A DNA stretch of 64,000 nt from Candidatus Francisella endociliophora (GCF_000764555.1 NZ_CP009574.1:1488001-1552000), one strand, 5' to 3'; shown: positions 7,703 through 17,732, counted from the stretch's first letter. Numbers and translations: made by a program. Notes: generated from the sequence alone by a model not told the origin.

Positions 7703-8533
7703 ATGAAACCAAAGAAATTATTTATTAGTTTCTTATTAGTGTTATCAAGTATATTGACAGGTTGCATCAAGACAGAAGATGAAATTCGGGTAGAGCTGCT
7801 TAAGCAATGCATTAATAATCTTTGTAGTTTTCAACTTGTTGAGTCGAGAGTTAGAGTATCGACAGATATTCTTGGTAAAGAACATATTCAGACATTAAGC
7901 CAAAAGCCTTTAAGTGGATTATTGTCGAGTGTTGAATGGTCTTTTCCAGGAGATAGTAATCAAACAACCTCGAGTGCCTTGACAGCAGTTGGTTTACCTG
8001 CATGCCAAACAGATAGTTGTAGTGATATAGATAACCCCACAGGTAGGGATTTTGGTACCTCTTGGGGATCTCAAGATATTAGTGTTACAGGAACAGCTAC
8101 TCTATCAAATGGTAAAGTTGTTAACATCAATGAATCCTCTAGTTTTTATGTATTTCCTACACAAATTACCTACGATATGCCAACTGGGTCAACTATAACA
8201 GCGACAGAAGCAGCATCATTGTTTGCTAATGCTAGTGCAGCTGTTAAAGACAATATTGCAGAGGTGATAGGTAATGGTGGTACAGATGGAACTTTAACAT
8301 TTATTTGTAAAGAAGGATATTTTATGGATCCTAATGCAATTGGTTTGGCAAATGGTGCGCAGCCACAAAGTAGATTTAGCTGGCCGGATATAGAAACAGA
8401 AGCTCCGACCCCTGCTTTTAATGGGACTTATTGGGAGCAAATAGGATATATAGAAGCAGCAAATAATGCAGAGTTAGATTTACCTAGTGGTAGAGACTAT
8501 GGGACTGCTTTGGATTGTGGGATACCAAAATAA
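7703..8533 (+). CDS. lipoprotein of unknown function
   Basis: An exported protein of 276 residues with a lipoprotein signal: MKPKKLF, a hydrophobic core, then the lipobox LTGC. I chose the ATG at 7703 over an upstream in-frame TTG because it gives a normal signal peptide. The mature part is Ser/Thr-rich and contains a repeated short motif (GRDFGTSW and GRDYGTAL, both near cysteines), suggesting two similar disulfide-containing lobes. I recognise no family. It ends 30 bases before the large tail-collar fibre gene and is probably co-transcribed, so it may anchor, export or cap that fibre; this is inference from neighbourhood only. Confidence 0.7.
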   Translation: MKPKKLFISFLLVLSSILTGCIKTEDEIRVELLKQCINNLCSFQLVESRVRVSTDILGKEHIQTLSQKPLSGLLSSVEWSFPGDSNQTTSSALTAVGLPACQTDSCSDIDNPTGRDFGTSWGSQDISVTGTATLSNGKVVNINESSSFYVFPTQITYDMPTGSTITATEAASLFANASAAVKDNIAEVIGNGGTDGTLTFICKEGYFMDPNAIGLANGAQPQSRFSWPDIETEAPTPAFNGTYWEQIGYIEAANNAELDLPSGRDYGTALDCGIPK

Positions 8534-8563
8534 CAAACAAGTAATAATAAAAGGGTATAAGTA

Positions 8564-11500
8564 ATGAGTAAGAAGTTATTGGTAAAAGTATTGTTAGGAA
8601 CGCTATTCGTGGGTGGTAATATAGGTCTAGCTTTTTCGGAAGAGAGTGATAGGACCGAGGCAGATATAGACCGCTGGCAGTCGATGTTTATATCCACCCC
8701 AGAAGATGGTTATAGATATACAGTAGGTGATCTTAAAGCAAAAGGAGATGCTTGGGAGAGCAATGATGAGGCTTTCAATATTCTTATTCCTGATTCTAAG
8801 GAATTAAATACTTTCGTAAATAATACAGATAACAATATATATTATTTAAGTAAGCTAGTAGAAGGAACTCCGGGAAGTGCTGCGGCAAAGACTGGCGGAT
8901 TAGTTAAGCAAGTATCAGATATCAGTGATGAAGTTAGTGGTTATGATGAACGTATTAAGACGACAGAGAAAGAGGCTTCAGATGCTAAGAGTTCTGCAAA
9001 TACAGCGTCGACAAGTGCCACAGCAGCAGCTACATCAGCAAGTGAGGCTAAAGAAAAAGCTGAAGCAGCAGCAGGTGCTGTTGCAAGTAAAGTAGATGTA
9101 GCGGGAGTTAATAGCATAATAAACACTCAGGTATCATCAGGTGGGAGTATTTATACAGCGATAGGTGATGCAGCTAAAGAAGGTGGAGCTATAGCAACGG
9201 ATATTTCATCACAGATTGAAGCAAAAGAAGGTCCTATATATGACTCAATAGTATCAGGGTCGAGTATAGCAATAGATGATTCATTAAAAGAAGGTGGTAG
9301 TATATATGACTCAGTTACTTCTAGTGATGGAGCGATAGCTAAAGCAATTGAAGCACAGGTGAGTAGTGGAACAGGTGCTATAGCTGAGTCGATAAAAAAT
9401 AGTATCACTAAGGCGACAGCTAAAGATGGGGCTATATCAGAAGCAATTAAGACTCAAGTTACGAGCGGAACAGGTGATATTTCAGCAGCTATAAATACAG
9501 CTGCTGATAATCAAATAACAAGTGCACTGGCTTCATCAGGAAGCATTATAACTGCGATAAATGAAAACATTGGTAAGGCAGCTGAACCAAATGGAGCGAT
9601 AGCTAAGGATATAGAGGATCAGGTGACGAAGAAAGAAGGTCCTGTATATAATTCGATAGTATCTGGTTCTAGCATAGCTGTAAATGATGCGATAGCACCA
9701 AGTGGTAGTATAATTACAGCATTAGCTGACTCAGGTAGTACACTAAATCAAAATTTAGCGAATCGTTACACACTTAAATCTGACTTCGAAGAGTTAAATA
9801 CAACAGTTACAGATTCTGATAATGGTTTACCGAGCAAGGCGCCATTAAGTGCATTAAAAGATTATACAAAGACAAGTGACTTAAATACTTATTTAGCAAA
9901 TAGTGGTTCAAGTGTTATAAATACACAAATCCAAAATTCAGTTAAGCAAGATGGAGATATATATAAAGCTATATTGTCTGAGAATGGAGTGATAGCGGAA
10001 GCAATGCAGAATCAGATAGTATCTGGAAGTGGGGTATTTGCAGAGGCTATATCAAGTGGAAGTAGTGTAGCAATTACAAATGCATTATCTTCATCAGGTG
10101 GAAGCATCTATGAGTCGATAGTAGATAAAGATGGAGATTTATCTCGAGCTATAGTTGAGAATATAACTACGGCAGATAGTAATATCTCAAGTGTTGTTAA
10201 TGACTTGATAAATACAAATATTCAAACAGGAACAGGTTCTGGTATAGTTACAGAGGCTGCGAATGTAGCAATTAATAAAGCTATTACAGAGCAGAGTGGA
10301 GTGATTAGGAATGCTATATCATCAGGATCTAGTATTGCAGTTACAGATGCATTAGCACCAAGTGGTAGTATAATTTCAGCGTTGACTAATTCAGGAAGTA
10401 CATTAAACCAGAATTTAGCGAATCGTTATACACTTAAGACTGATTTTGAGGTTCTTGATAATACAGTTATGGACTCAGGAAGTGGTTTAGTTACTAAAGT
10501 TGATGAATCTGATGTTGAGCAGTTAATAACAGAGGCAATATCAGCACCGAGCGAATTAGATCAAGCTGGAGATAGTAATATACAAGGTTTAATATACAAG
10601 GCTGTAGCAGATGCCCAAGGTGATTTGGCAAAAGCTATACAGACAAATATTGAGGACTCTCAGTCAGGGGCTGTGGCTAAAGCAGTAGACACCAAGATAC
10701 AAAATGCAACACAAAATGATGGTGGTATTATTAAGACTGAACTTGATACAAAAGCACCTAAAGCCGACTTTGAAACTCTACAGACTAAAATTAATGATGG
10801 AAGTACTGGTTTAGATAGCAAAGTAGCAACGGCAACACTTCAAGAAAACTATACACCTACAGTAGGCTTAGGCGCAGTTGTAACAGAGACTATGAGCTCA
10901 GGCAGTGGTTTAGCTATAGTTACAAGTGAGGCTGAGAAGGTTTCAGAAAAAGCTGTAACAGATGCTATAGCAGGGGATGGAACTATAACAGAAGCTATCA
11001 AAACAGATGGTACTGAAATAGCAAATGCTGTGGACTATCGTGTTGTTACTAACTCTGCTGTACCTATTGGTACAGTTGTGATGTGGGTTAGTAATACGAT
11101 ACCAGATGGATGGTTAGTTATGGATGGTCAAGATATTGATTCTAATAAGTATCCTAAGTTACATTCGATGTTTAGAGATGGTAGAACCCCTGATTTTAGA
11201 GGTTTGTTTGTTAGAGGTGCTGGGACTAATAGTAAGTATGAAAATGCTAAAGGCAGTTCAGTTTTAGCTACACAAGATGATAGAACAGCTCGACCAAGTA
11301 ATGCTTTTAAAACAAACTCTGCAGGAAGTCATCACCATGAGCATGATCAGAAATATATTGATCGAATGGGAACAGATGAAGATTATAGAGGAGGTAGTGG
11401 TCTGAAAACATTACCGTATAATGGAGGGCATATTTCTATGAAGCTTGATGCTGATAGTAGTGAAGCTATGAGAGTTTATTCTAAAACAGATACAGATGAA

Positions 11501-11602
11501 ACCAAAAATGCTGGTGCTCACACTCATACAATAGATAGCGGTGGTGATACAGAAACTCGTCCATATAATGTGAGTGTCTACTATATTATCAAAGCAAAGT
11601 AG
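8564..11602 (+). CDS. exported fibre-like protein with C-terminal phage tail-collar domain
   Basis: A 1012-residue protein with a Sec-type signal (MSKKLLVKVLLGTLFVGG, likely cut near AFS). Residues about 130-175 form an Ala/Ser/Lys heptad-like stretch (SANTASTSATAAATSASEA), probably coiled coil. Residues 180-830 are imperfect repeats built from units such as GSIYTAI and SGSSIAV. One block, APSGSIITAL through NQNLANRYTLK, occurs twice (near residues 380 and 600). From about residue 833 comes a phage tail-collar domain (PIGTVVMWVSNTIPDGWLVM, later DFRGLFVRG, GAHTHT and the terminal ETRPYNVSVYYIIKA), as in T4-type short tail fibres. No other phage genes are nearby, and the signal peptide is unlike phage fibres, so a domesticated surface adhesin-like fibre is likely. 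Confidence 0.82.
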   Translation: MSKKLLVKVLLGTLFVGGNIGLAFSEESDRTEADIDRWQSMFISTPEDGYRYTVGDLKAKGDAWESNDEAFNILIPDSKELNTFVNNTDNNIYYLSKLVEGTPGSAAAKTGGLVKQVSDISDEVSGYDERIKTTEKEASDAKSSANTASTSATAAATSASEAKEKAEAAAGAVASKVDVAGVNSIINTQVSSGGSIYTAIGDAAKEGGAIATDISSQIEAKEGPIYDSIVSGSSIAIDDSLKEGGSIYDSVTSSDGAIAKAIEAQVSSGTGAIAESIKNSITKATAKDGAISEAIKTQVTSGTGDISAAINTAADNQITSALASSGSIITAINENIGKAAEPNGAIAKDIEDQVTKKEGPVYNSIVSGSSIAVNDAIAPSGSIITALADSGSTLNQNLANRYTLKSDFEELNTTVTDSDNGLPSKAPLSALKDYTKTSDLNTYLANSGSSVINTQIQNSVKQDGDIYKAILSENGVIAEAMQNQIVSGSGVFAEAISSGSSVAITNALSSSGGSIYESIVDKDGDLSRAIVENITTADSNISSVVNDLINTNIQTGTGSGIVTEAANVAINKAITEQSGVIRNAISSGSSIAVTDALAPSGSIISALTNSGSTLNQNLANRYTLKTDFEVLDNTVMDSGSGLVTKVDESDVEQLITEAISAPSELDQAGDSNIQGLIYKAVADAQGDLAKAIQTNIEDSQSGAVAKAVDTKIQNATQNDGGIIKTELDTKAPKADFETLQTKINDGSTGLDSKVATATLQENYTPTVGLGAVVTETMSSGSGLAIVTSEAEKVSEKAVTDAIAGDGTITEAIKTDGTEIANAVDYRVVTNSAVPIGTVVMWVSNTIPDGWLVMDGQDIDSNKYPKLHSMFRDGRTPDFRGLFVRGAGTNSKYENAKGSSVLATQDDRTARPSNAFKTNSAGSHHHEHDQKYIDRMGTDEDYRGGSGLKTLPYNGGHISMKLDADSSEAMRVYSKTDTDETKNAGAHTHTIDSGGDTETRPYNVSVYYIIKAK

Positions 11603-11685
11603 TCTCTTAATACTACTTAAAATCTTGCAACAATTCTCTTTCTAGTTTAATCTTTAAACAAATTTTATTTCTAAGGTATTTTATT

Positions 11686-13095
11686 ATGATTACAACAAGA
11701 TTTGCACCTAGTCCAACAGGATTTTTACATGTTGGTGGGGTGCGTACGGCACTTTTTAGCTGGTTATATGCTAAGCACAATAATGGTAAGTTTTTACTAA
11801 GAATCGAAGATACAGATCTTGAGAGATCAACACAAGCTGCTGTTGATGCAATCTTAGATGGTATGAGTTGGCTTGGTCTAAATAATGATGAAGAGATCTA
11901 TTATCAAGCTAAGAGATTTGATAGATATCATGAGGTCATTGATCAGTTGATATCAGAAGGCAAAGCTTATTATTGTAGCTGTTCAAAAGAAAGGCTTGAT
12001 GAGTTGAGAGAACATCAACAAGCCAATAATCTTAAAACAGGTTACGATGGCAAATGTCGTGATGCAAGCTATGTGCCAAAAGAGGGTGATAGTTTTGTAG
12101 TTAGATTCAAAAATCCTACTGATGGAGTGGTAAGCTGGGATGATGCCGTCAAAGGTAGAATTTCAATTGCTAATCAAGAGCTTGATGATATGATTATCCA
12201 AAGAGCAGATGGCTCGCCTACTTATAACTTCTGTGTAGTTGTGGATGATATGGATATGGGTATTACTCATGTGATTCGTGGAGATGATCATGTCAACAAT
12301 ACTCCTAAACAAATCAATATCTATAAAGCTTTAAATGCTGATGTGCCAGTATTTGCTCATGTGCCAATGATACTTGGTCCAGATGGTGCAAAACTTTCTA
12401 AACGCCATGGAGCTGTTAATGTTATGCAATACCGAGAAGATGGTTATCTACCACAAGCTATGCTTAATTATCTTGTTAGATTAGGATGGTCGCATGGTGA
12501 TCAAGAGATTTTCTCTATTGATGAGATGATTGCTGACTTTAATCTTGAGCATATATCTGCATCACCATCGCGTTTTGACTTTGAGAAACTTAAGTGGTTA
12601 AACAAACACTATATCAAAGAATCTAACTTTGAAGATATTCGTGCTGAAGTTGAGTATCATTTTACAAAAGCAGGTTTAGATATAGCTAAGGGTCCAGATT
12701 TAGCGGAGCTAGTAGCTGTTATGGCTGAGAAAGTTGATACTCTTGTAGAGCTTGCGGAAAAGTCTGATTATTTTTATAACGAAGATGTTTGTTATGATGA
12801 AAAAGCGGTTAAGAAGCATATCAAAGCAGCAACGGGGACAATATTTATTCAGCTTCTAGAGAATTTTGAATCATTATCTACAGAGCAATGGCAAGATCCT
12901 AGTGCTTTACATGGAGTTGTGAGTGCTACAGCAGAGCAATGTGAAGTTGGTATGGGTAAAGTTGGTATGCCTTTGCGTGTTGCGATTACTGGTTCTGGGC
13001 AGTCGCCGGATATAGGTATCACTCTTAAGCTTCTTGGTAAGCAAAAAGTGGTGCAAAGGCTACACAAAGCAATCAAGGAGCTGTGTGAATTATAA
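11686..13095 (+). CDS. gltX: glutamate--tRNA ligase
   Basis: Class I aminoacyl-tRNA synthetase that attaches glutamate to tRNA-Glu. The 469 residues have the normal bacterial GluRS length. The HIGH-type signature is [11 protein letters not shown] near the N-terminus and the KMSKS-type motif is KLSKRHG near residue 240. The C-terminal anticodon-binding region ([18 protein letters not shown]) is complete. A cognate tRNA-Glu gene lies 4.6 kb downstream. Only one base separates its stop codon from the next gene's start, so the following secreted protein may be translated from the same message. Confidence 0.97.
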   Translation: MITTRFAPSPTGFLHVGGVRTALFSWLYAKHNNGKFLLRIEDTDLERSTQAAVDAILDGMSWLGLNNDEEIYYQAKRFDRYHEVIDQLISEGKAYYCSCSKERLDELREHQQANNLKTGYDGKCRDASYVPKEGDSFVVRFKNPTDGVVSWDDAVKGRISIANQELDDMIIQRADGSPTYNFCVVVDDMDMGITHVIRGDDHVNNTPKQINIYKALNADVPVFAHVPMILGPDGAKLSKRHGAVNVMQYREDGYLPQAMLNYLVRLGWSHGDQEIFSIDEMIADFNLEHISASPSRFDFEKLKWLNKHYIKESNFEDIRAEVEYHFTKAGLDIAKGPDLAELVAVMAEKVDTLVELAEKSDYFYNEDVCYDEKAVKKHIKAATGTIFIQLLENFESLSTEQWQDPSALHGVVSATAEQCEVGMGKVGMPLRVAITGSGQSPDIGITLKLLGKQKVVQRLHKAIKELCEL

Positions 13096-13096
13096 T

Positions 13097-14065
13097 ATGA
13101 GAAAAATAATACTGTCTTTCTTTATAATGCTTACTTTTTTAGCTACGGCATATTCAAATAATCATTTTGGTAATAATTTAGAGGGCTGTGGTTTAACGTT
13201 TAAACCAATAAATCTTGAAAAGACATCAACTTGGAAGCAAAAAAACATAACAAATAAGCAACAAGCTAAGTTAAAACCAGCCAAGAATAAAATAAGTTTT
13301 AATACTAGTGATCGTGATTATACTATCTCACCACTAGATCAAACTCTTGCCCAATCATTACCAAAAATAGGTAAGTGGATGATGGTTAATACTAAAAGTT
13401 ATGATGATGATTCTTTGCCAGATGATATTGCAGCTGCATGGGTGTATTGGCGAGGTAAAAAGGACTTTTTCATAAATGGAGTTGCTCAGCCAGAGAGATA
13501 TACTGTTGAGCCTATAAATTCTATTTTTGTATTAAGTGGTTTTGATACTGAAAAAGAGGCGAATAATTATTTGATTTCTTTTGTCGAAAGCTTAGGGTAC
13601 TCTAATTCTGATTCAGCTAATCATAGTGGTGGATATGGCGTATATTTTGATGACAAAATTTATTCTCAGCTATCAGGCACTCCTTCAAAAACAGATCTTA
13701 AAAATATTCCCCTTACATTTAATAAAGATATTGGGGAGTATACAGACCATTTTAGGATAATGGGTCCTTATGTTTCACAGAAAGGAGGTGCTAAGAGCTT
13801 TGTCTATGCTATGTCAATATCTAGAGAGTCACAGTGGTTTAAAGGAAAAGAAGTTAATTGTGGTAATCTATACATTTCATTTAATCAAGCTCGAAATACA
13901 TTTATCAATAATGTTATAAATAGTAATGCTGGAGTTAATGTTTATTTGGCTAATTTGAATAACTATATAACCTCTGATGCTTCTAAAAATACGTCTTCAA
14001 CGGGAGATCACGTAAAAGAAGGTGGTTTTGTAAGTGTTTTTACTATAGCTGATGCTACCCATTAA
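13097..14065 (+). CDS. exported protein of unknown function
   Basis: A 322-residue protein with a clear Sec signal peptide (MRKIILSFFIMLTFLATAYS). I chose the ATG at 13097, which follows the gltX stop by one base; a longer upstream in-frame extension inside gltX would hide the signal and is unlikely. The mature protein has a basic linker, then a region rich in aromatic residues (AAAWVYWRGKKDFFINGV). Two cysteines are conspicuous (EGCGL and EVNCGN), possibly forming a disulfide. I recognise no family. The periplasm or outside is the likely location. Confidence 0.7.
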   Translation: MRKIILSFFIMLTFLATAYSNNHFGNNLEGCGLTFKPINLEKTSTWKQKNITNKQQAKLKPAKNKISFNTSDRDYTISPLDQTLAQSLPKIGKWMMVNTKSYDDDSLPDDIAAAWVYWRGKKDFFINGVAQPERYTVEPINSIFVLSGFDTEKEANNYLISFVESLGYSNSDSANHSGGYGVYFDDKIYSQLSGTPSKTDLKNIPLTFNKDIGEYTDHFRIMGPYVSQKGGAKSFVYAMSISRESQWFKGKEVNCGNLYISFNQARNTFINNVINSNAGVNVYLANLNNYITSDASKNTSSTGDHVKEGGFVSVFTIADATH

Positions 14066-14107
14066 ACATAAGTTTGAGTAAAAGAGCGCGAGCTATATAG
14101 TAAGACA

Positions 14108-14198
14108 GGTTTTTGCTAGATATAAATAAAAACTAAACTCTAGATATCTGTATGCAAAACCTTTAGTATTTAAGTTTAGTACTTAACCTTTGGTTTTG
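14108..14198 (+). promoter_or_regulatory. candidate structured leader before the DUF1028 operon
   Basis: A segment GCAAAACC (14154-14161) can pair either with GGTTTTTGC upstream (14108-14116, extended by an AGATAT/ATATCT helix) or with GGTTTTG (14192-14198), which lies just before the TTG start codon of the next gene. The two pairings exclude each other, the layout expected of a riboswitch or translational attenuator. There is no clear Shine-Dalgarno sequence before that TTG. The assignment is by eye, and short complementarities arise easily in AT-rich DNA. Confidence 0.35.
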
Positions 14199-14200
14199 TT

Positions 14201-14857
14201 TTGACTTATTCAATTATTGCTAAAAAAGGCAAACAATATGGTGTAGGGACTATTACGGCATCTGTTGCTGTAGGAGGCTTTGTTCATCACGCTTTACCAA
14301 ATCAGATAGTTTCAGCGACACAGGGGTATTATACCAACCATCTTTACCACTATTGGTCAGAAGAGTTACTAAAAGCCCAAAATTCAACACAAGTTCTTAA
14401 AGAAATTATTAAAAAAGATTCCAATTCGAATTATCGCCAATTTATTCTCATGGATAAGCAGGGTAATACAGCAGGTTGGACAGGTGAGTTTAACGATTCA
14501 TTCTGTGGACATATCCTTAAGAAGAATTTAGCTGTTGCAGGGAATCGTCTAGCTGGTAAGCAGGTTTTAGATAATATGATTTCTGCGTATGAGAATTCTA
14601 AGAGTGATGATTTTGTTGGACAGATTATAGATTCGCTAGAGGCAGGATTGTTAGCTGGTGGAGATAAACAAGGAGCTGTTTCGATAGCTGTAAGAGTTGT
14701 TAGTGAAGACCTTCCACCTTGTGACCTAAGGGTCGATTATTCTGAAAATGGAGTTATAACAGATATTAGAAAACTATATTCATATTATACTGCAAATAGT
14801 TATCAAGAGTTTATAAAATCCATACCGACTATAAATAATCCACACAAAGCTGGATAG
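14201..14857 (+). CDS. DUF1028 family protein (putative Ntn-type hydrolase)
   Basis: A 218-residue member of DUF1028, recognised from the MTYSIIAKKGKQYGVG start and the central GNTAGWTGE and AVAGNRLAG segments. The family is thought to adopt an Ntn-hydrolase fold, in which a Thr or Ser exposed after Met removal would be the nucleophile; here it would be Thr2. The start must be the TTG at 14201, since it gives the conserved N-terminus and no ATG precedes it. It is first gene of a probable three-gene operon with an M20 amidohydrolase and a YfcC permease, which suggests hydrolysis of an amide or ureido compound taken up by the permease. The substrate is unknown. Confidence 0.75.
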   Translation: MTYSIIAKKGKQYGVGTITASVAVGGFVHHALPNQIVSATQGYYTNHLYHYWSEELLKAQNSTQVLKEIIKKDSNSNYRQFILMDKQGNTAGWTGEFNDSFCGHILKKNLAVAGNRLAGKQVLDNMISAYENSKSDDFVGQIIDSLEAGLLAGGDKQGAVSIAVRVVSEDLPPCDLRVDYSENGVITDIRKLYSYYTANSYQEFIKSIPTINNPHKAG

Positions 14858-14898
14858 AAGACATTTTTTTAATAAGAAAAACTATAAGAGAGATAAAT

Positions 14899-16131
14899 AT
14901 GAAGATTAATTATGATATTGCAGAGTTAAAAAAGTACTTTGATACGGCAGCAACTTTTAGCTCATCACAAAAAGGAGTTACTAGATTATTTTGTAGTAAA
15001 GAACACAAGCATACTATCCCTGTTATAGATGGCTGGATGCAAGAAGCAGGTTTAGAAACGCACTTAGATGCTTTGGGAAATGTTGTTGGTAGAAAGCAAG
15101 GTAAAAAAACCTCTAAAACCTTAATTATAGGCTCTCATCAAGATAGTGTTATTGAGGGTGGAAAATATGATGGAATATTAGGTGTACTTTTACCATTATA
15201 TGTACTGAAGAAAATGCACGATGCGGGTATTGAGCTTGATTATAGTATTGAGCTTATAGCTTTTGGTGATGAAGAAGGTATTCGCTTTCCAGAGACTTTA
15301 TTGGGGAGTAAGGCTTTAAATGGAGACGTATCTCTAGATGCCTTAATAAAAGCTACTGATAAAGATGGTATATCAATTTATGATGCTCTTAAATCAATCG
15401 GAGCTAATCCAGATGAAATTGCAAAATGTAAAAGAAATAAAGATGATGTTCTTGGGTTCTTTGAAGCACATATTGAGCAAGGTCCAGTTCTTGAGCAAAA
15501 AGGGCTTCCAGTTGGTGTGGTAACTGCTATTACAGGAATACAAAGGTATGCTGTAAATATTCAAGGCAAGGCAAACCATGCTGGTACAACTCCTATGAAT
15601 ATGAGACAAGATGCTTTGGTTGCTGGAGCAGAGATTATTCGTTTTGCTGATAAGCTATTCAAATCAACAAAAGATTTGGTTGGTGTTGTTGGTGAGTTAA
15701 ATGTATCTCCTAATGCTGTTAATGTGATTCCTGATCATGTTGATATGACGATTGAAATACGCTCTCCACATAGTAGTTTGAGAAAAGAAGCAATGGAGAA
15801 AATAGCTGAATTTTTTAAAAGTATTGAGCAAGAATATAATGTGAAAATTTCTTATACTAAAAATTATGAGATGGAAGGACCTTTCTGTGATGAGAAGATG
15901 CAAGATCAACTTCTTGATGCTATAAAAGAAGAAGGTGAAGCTCCTTTTTCACTGTTTAGTGGTGCTGGCCATGATGGTTTAGCTATGATTAATCTTACTC
16001 CTATCTCAATGTTATTCTTACGTTGCAAAGATGGTTTAAGCCATCATTTTGAAGAAGAGATCGATTATAATGATGCTATTATAGCTGCTAGAGTTATACA
16101 GAGATTCTTACAAGAATTTGATTACTCATAG
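14899..16131 (+). CDS. M20-family Zn-dependent amidohydrolase (carbamoylase/allantoate amidohydrolase type)
   Basis: A 410-residue hydantoinase/carbamoylase-type enzyme of the M20 metallopeptidase clan, which removes carbamoyl or ureido groups from amino-acid-like substrates. Metal ligands are visible: GSHQDS (His80), GGKYDG (Asp91), FGDEEGIRF (Glu125/126), EAHIEQGP (His191) and a C-terminal GLSHHFEE. The dimerisation lid domain begins after GITGIQRYAV. There is no signal peptide, so it is cytoplasmic. It is second in the DUF1028 operon, 41 bases after it and 10 bases before the permease. N-carbamoyl-L-amino-acid hydrolase, allantoate amidohydrolase and beta-ureidopropionase cannot be told apart by eye. 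Confidence 0.85.
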   Translation: MKINYDIAELKKYFDTAATFSSSQKGVTRLFCSKEHKHTIPVIDGWMQEAGLETHLDALGNVVGRKQGKKTSKTLIIGSHQDSVIEGGKYDGILGVLLPLYVLKKMHDAGIELDYSIELIAFGDEEGIRFPETLLGSKALNGDVSLDALIKATDKDGISIYDALKSIGANPDEIAKCKRNKDDVLGFFEAHIEQGPVLEQKGLPVGVVTAITGIQRYAVNIQGKANHAGTTPMNMRQDALVAGAEIIRFADKLFKSTKDLVGVVGELNVSPNAVNVIPDHVDMTIEIRSPHSSLRKEAMEKIAEFFKSIEQEYNVKISYTKNYEMEGPFCDEKMQDQLLDAIKEEGEAPFSLFSGAGHDGLAMINLTPISMLFLRCKDGLSHHFEEEIDYNDAIIAARVIQRFLQEFDYS

Positions 16132-16141
16132 GAATAGTGCT

Positions 16142-17557
16142 ATGAGTGATAAGGTTAGATTAGACTCAAGATGGTATCACAAAATTAGTGATCCAATGGT
16201 TATAATATTTATCGTTATAGTTTTAGCTTCAATTTTGACATATATTATTCCAGCAGGCGAATTTTCTAAAGATGTAGCTAGTGGAGCTACTGCTGTTGGG
16301 ACTAAATTTTTTCATCATTTACCTAATCATGGTATTAGCCTATTTGGTGTGTTTGAGGCAATTCCAAAAGGACTAGAATCAGCATCAGAGTATTTATTCA
16401 TAGTGTTTATCGCTGGAGGCTTATTTCACCTTCTTGATAAATCACAAGCATTAGAGCATGCCATAGGAACCGCAGTTAAGCATATAGGCTTTAAGAGAAA
16501 GACATTGCTAATCTTTTTGGCTACTTATATCTATGGTATTTTTGGAATAGCTGTTGGCTATGAGAATAATATTGCATTAGTACCTGTTGCATTGATAATA
16601 TCAGCAGCTCTTGGTCTTTCAAGAGTCGTTGGTGTGTGTATTGCTGTTGGTGGTATAGGCATGGGTTTTGCTCTGTCCCCTATAAATCCATATACTATTG
16701 GCGTTGCGCAAAAAATAGCTGATTTACCATTATTTTCAGGAGCTGGTTTACGAACTATTATGGTTTTTGTAGCTTTGACTATATTGGGTTTTTATATAGC
16801 AAAATTCATAGCTCCTAAAGAAGAGTGTCAAGAAGGAAAAGCGCTTTTATCTAAAGATATTGAAGATTATCATATGAGCCTGAGAGATATTCTGATTATA
16901 TTAGTTTTTGCTTTAGGAATACTCGTTATAGCTGTTTGTTCAATCCTTTCAGGTATAACAAAATCTGATGGGCAATCAGTCTTAGGTATGCCTTGGTATA
17001 TTAATCAGATTGCTGCGGTATTTTTAATTATATCTATGCTTGTTGCGGTTATTTGTAAATATAACCCTAATCAGTATGTGAAGTTTATGATGGAGGGTGC
17101 ATCGAAAGTTACCCCTGGAGCTTTGGTTATAGGTTTGGCTGCAGCAATTCAAGTAATTCTTAAAGAAGGGCAGATAATAGATTCTATTATTTATTATTTA
17201 GGTGATTTGCTTAGTTATATTCCAGCTTCTGTTTCTGCTATTTTGATGACATTAGTTCAAAGTGTTATAAATTTCTTTATCCCTGGTGGGTCTGGACAGG
17301 CTTTGGCTACTATGCCTATTTTAATTCCTGTTGCTGATATGGTAGAGATGAAAAGACAGCTTATGATACTAGCATTCCAAGTTGGAGATGGCTTTACTTA
17401 TATGATATCTCCAACAGCGGGAGGGACTTTAGCAATGTTAGCTTTGGCTAAGGTGTCGTATGTGAAGTGGTTAAGAGCGATTATACCTTTTATTATTTTT
17501 ATGTACTTCGTATCTTGGATTTTTATATTAATAGCTCACTATATTAATTGGTCATAG
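16142..17557 (+). CDS. YfcC/arginine-ornithine-type anaerobic C4-dicarboxylate family permease
   Basis: A 471-residue inner-membrane transporter of the YfcC family, with about 11-12 hydrophobic helices starting at MVIIFIVIVLASILTYIIP, and typical PAGEF, GYENNIALVPVAL, SPINPYTIG and FFIPGGSGQA motifs. The start chosen is the ATG at 16142, with AGGAA nine bases upstream; a TTG overlapping the previous gene is less convincing. As last gene of the DUF1028/M20 operon it probably imports the substrate those enzymes cleave, or exports a product. Family members have been annotated for dicarboxylates or basic amino acids, so the substrate is open. Confidence 0.8.
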   Translation: MSDKVRLDSRWYHKISDPMVIIFIVIVLASILTYIIPAGEFSKDVASGATAVGTKFFHHLPNHGISLFGVFEAIPKGLESASEYLFIVFIAGGLFHLLDKSQALEHAIGTAVKHIGFKRKTLLIFLATYIYGIFGIAVGYENNIALVPVALIISAALGLSRVVGVCIAVGGIGMGFALSPINPYTIGVAQKIADLPLFSGAGLRTIMVFVALTILGFYIAKFIAPKEECQEGKALLSKDIEDYHMSLRDILIILVFALGILVIAVCSILSGITKSDGQSVLGMPWYINQIAAVFLIISMLVAVICKYNPNQYVKFMMEGASKVTPGALVIGLAAAIQVILKEGQIIDSIIYYLGDLLSYIPASVSAILMTLVQSVINFFIPGGSGQALATMPILIPVADMVEMKRQLMILAFQVGDGFTYMISPTAGGTLAMLALAKVSYVKWLRAIIPFIIFMYFVSWIFILIAHYINWS

Positions 17558-17587
17558 CATAAAAAAGTAAAAATATTTAAAAACTGC

Positions 17588-17615
17588 TTGACTAGAGTCT
17601 AAAAGTCATTATAAT
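17588..17615 (+). promoter_or_regulatory. promoter of tRNA-Glu
   Basis: TTGACT at 17588-17593 and TATAAT at 17610-17615, separated by 16 bases, give a strong sigma70 promoter about 40 bases upstream of the tRNA. Confidence 0.75.
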
Positions 17616-17656
17616 ACTCATTATTCCGCTGGAGACAGTGGTTTGAAAAGTCTTAT

Positions 17657-17732
<76 letters not shown>

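Noticed and set aside
8941-9408. Minus-strand ORFs inside the fibre gene
   Set aside because: They are antisense shadows of the repetitive Ala/Ser/Ile-rich coding sequence, with no ribosome binding sites.
8564-11602. Prophage remnant
   Set aside because: Only the collar domain is phage-like; there are no integrase, capsid, terminase or lysis genes, and the protein has a Sec signal.
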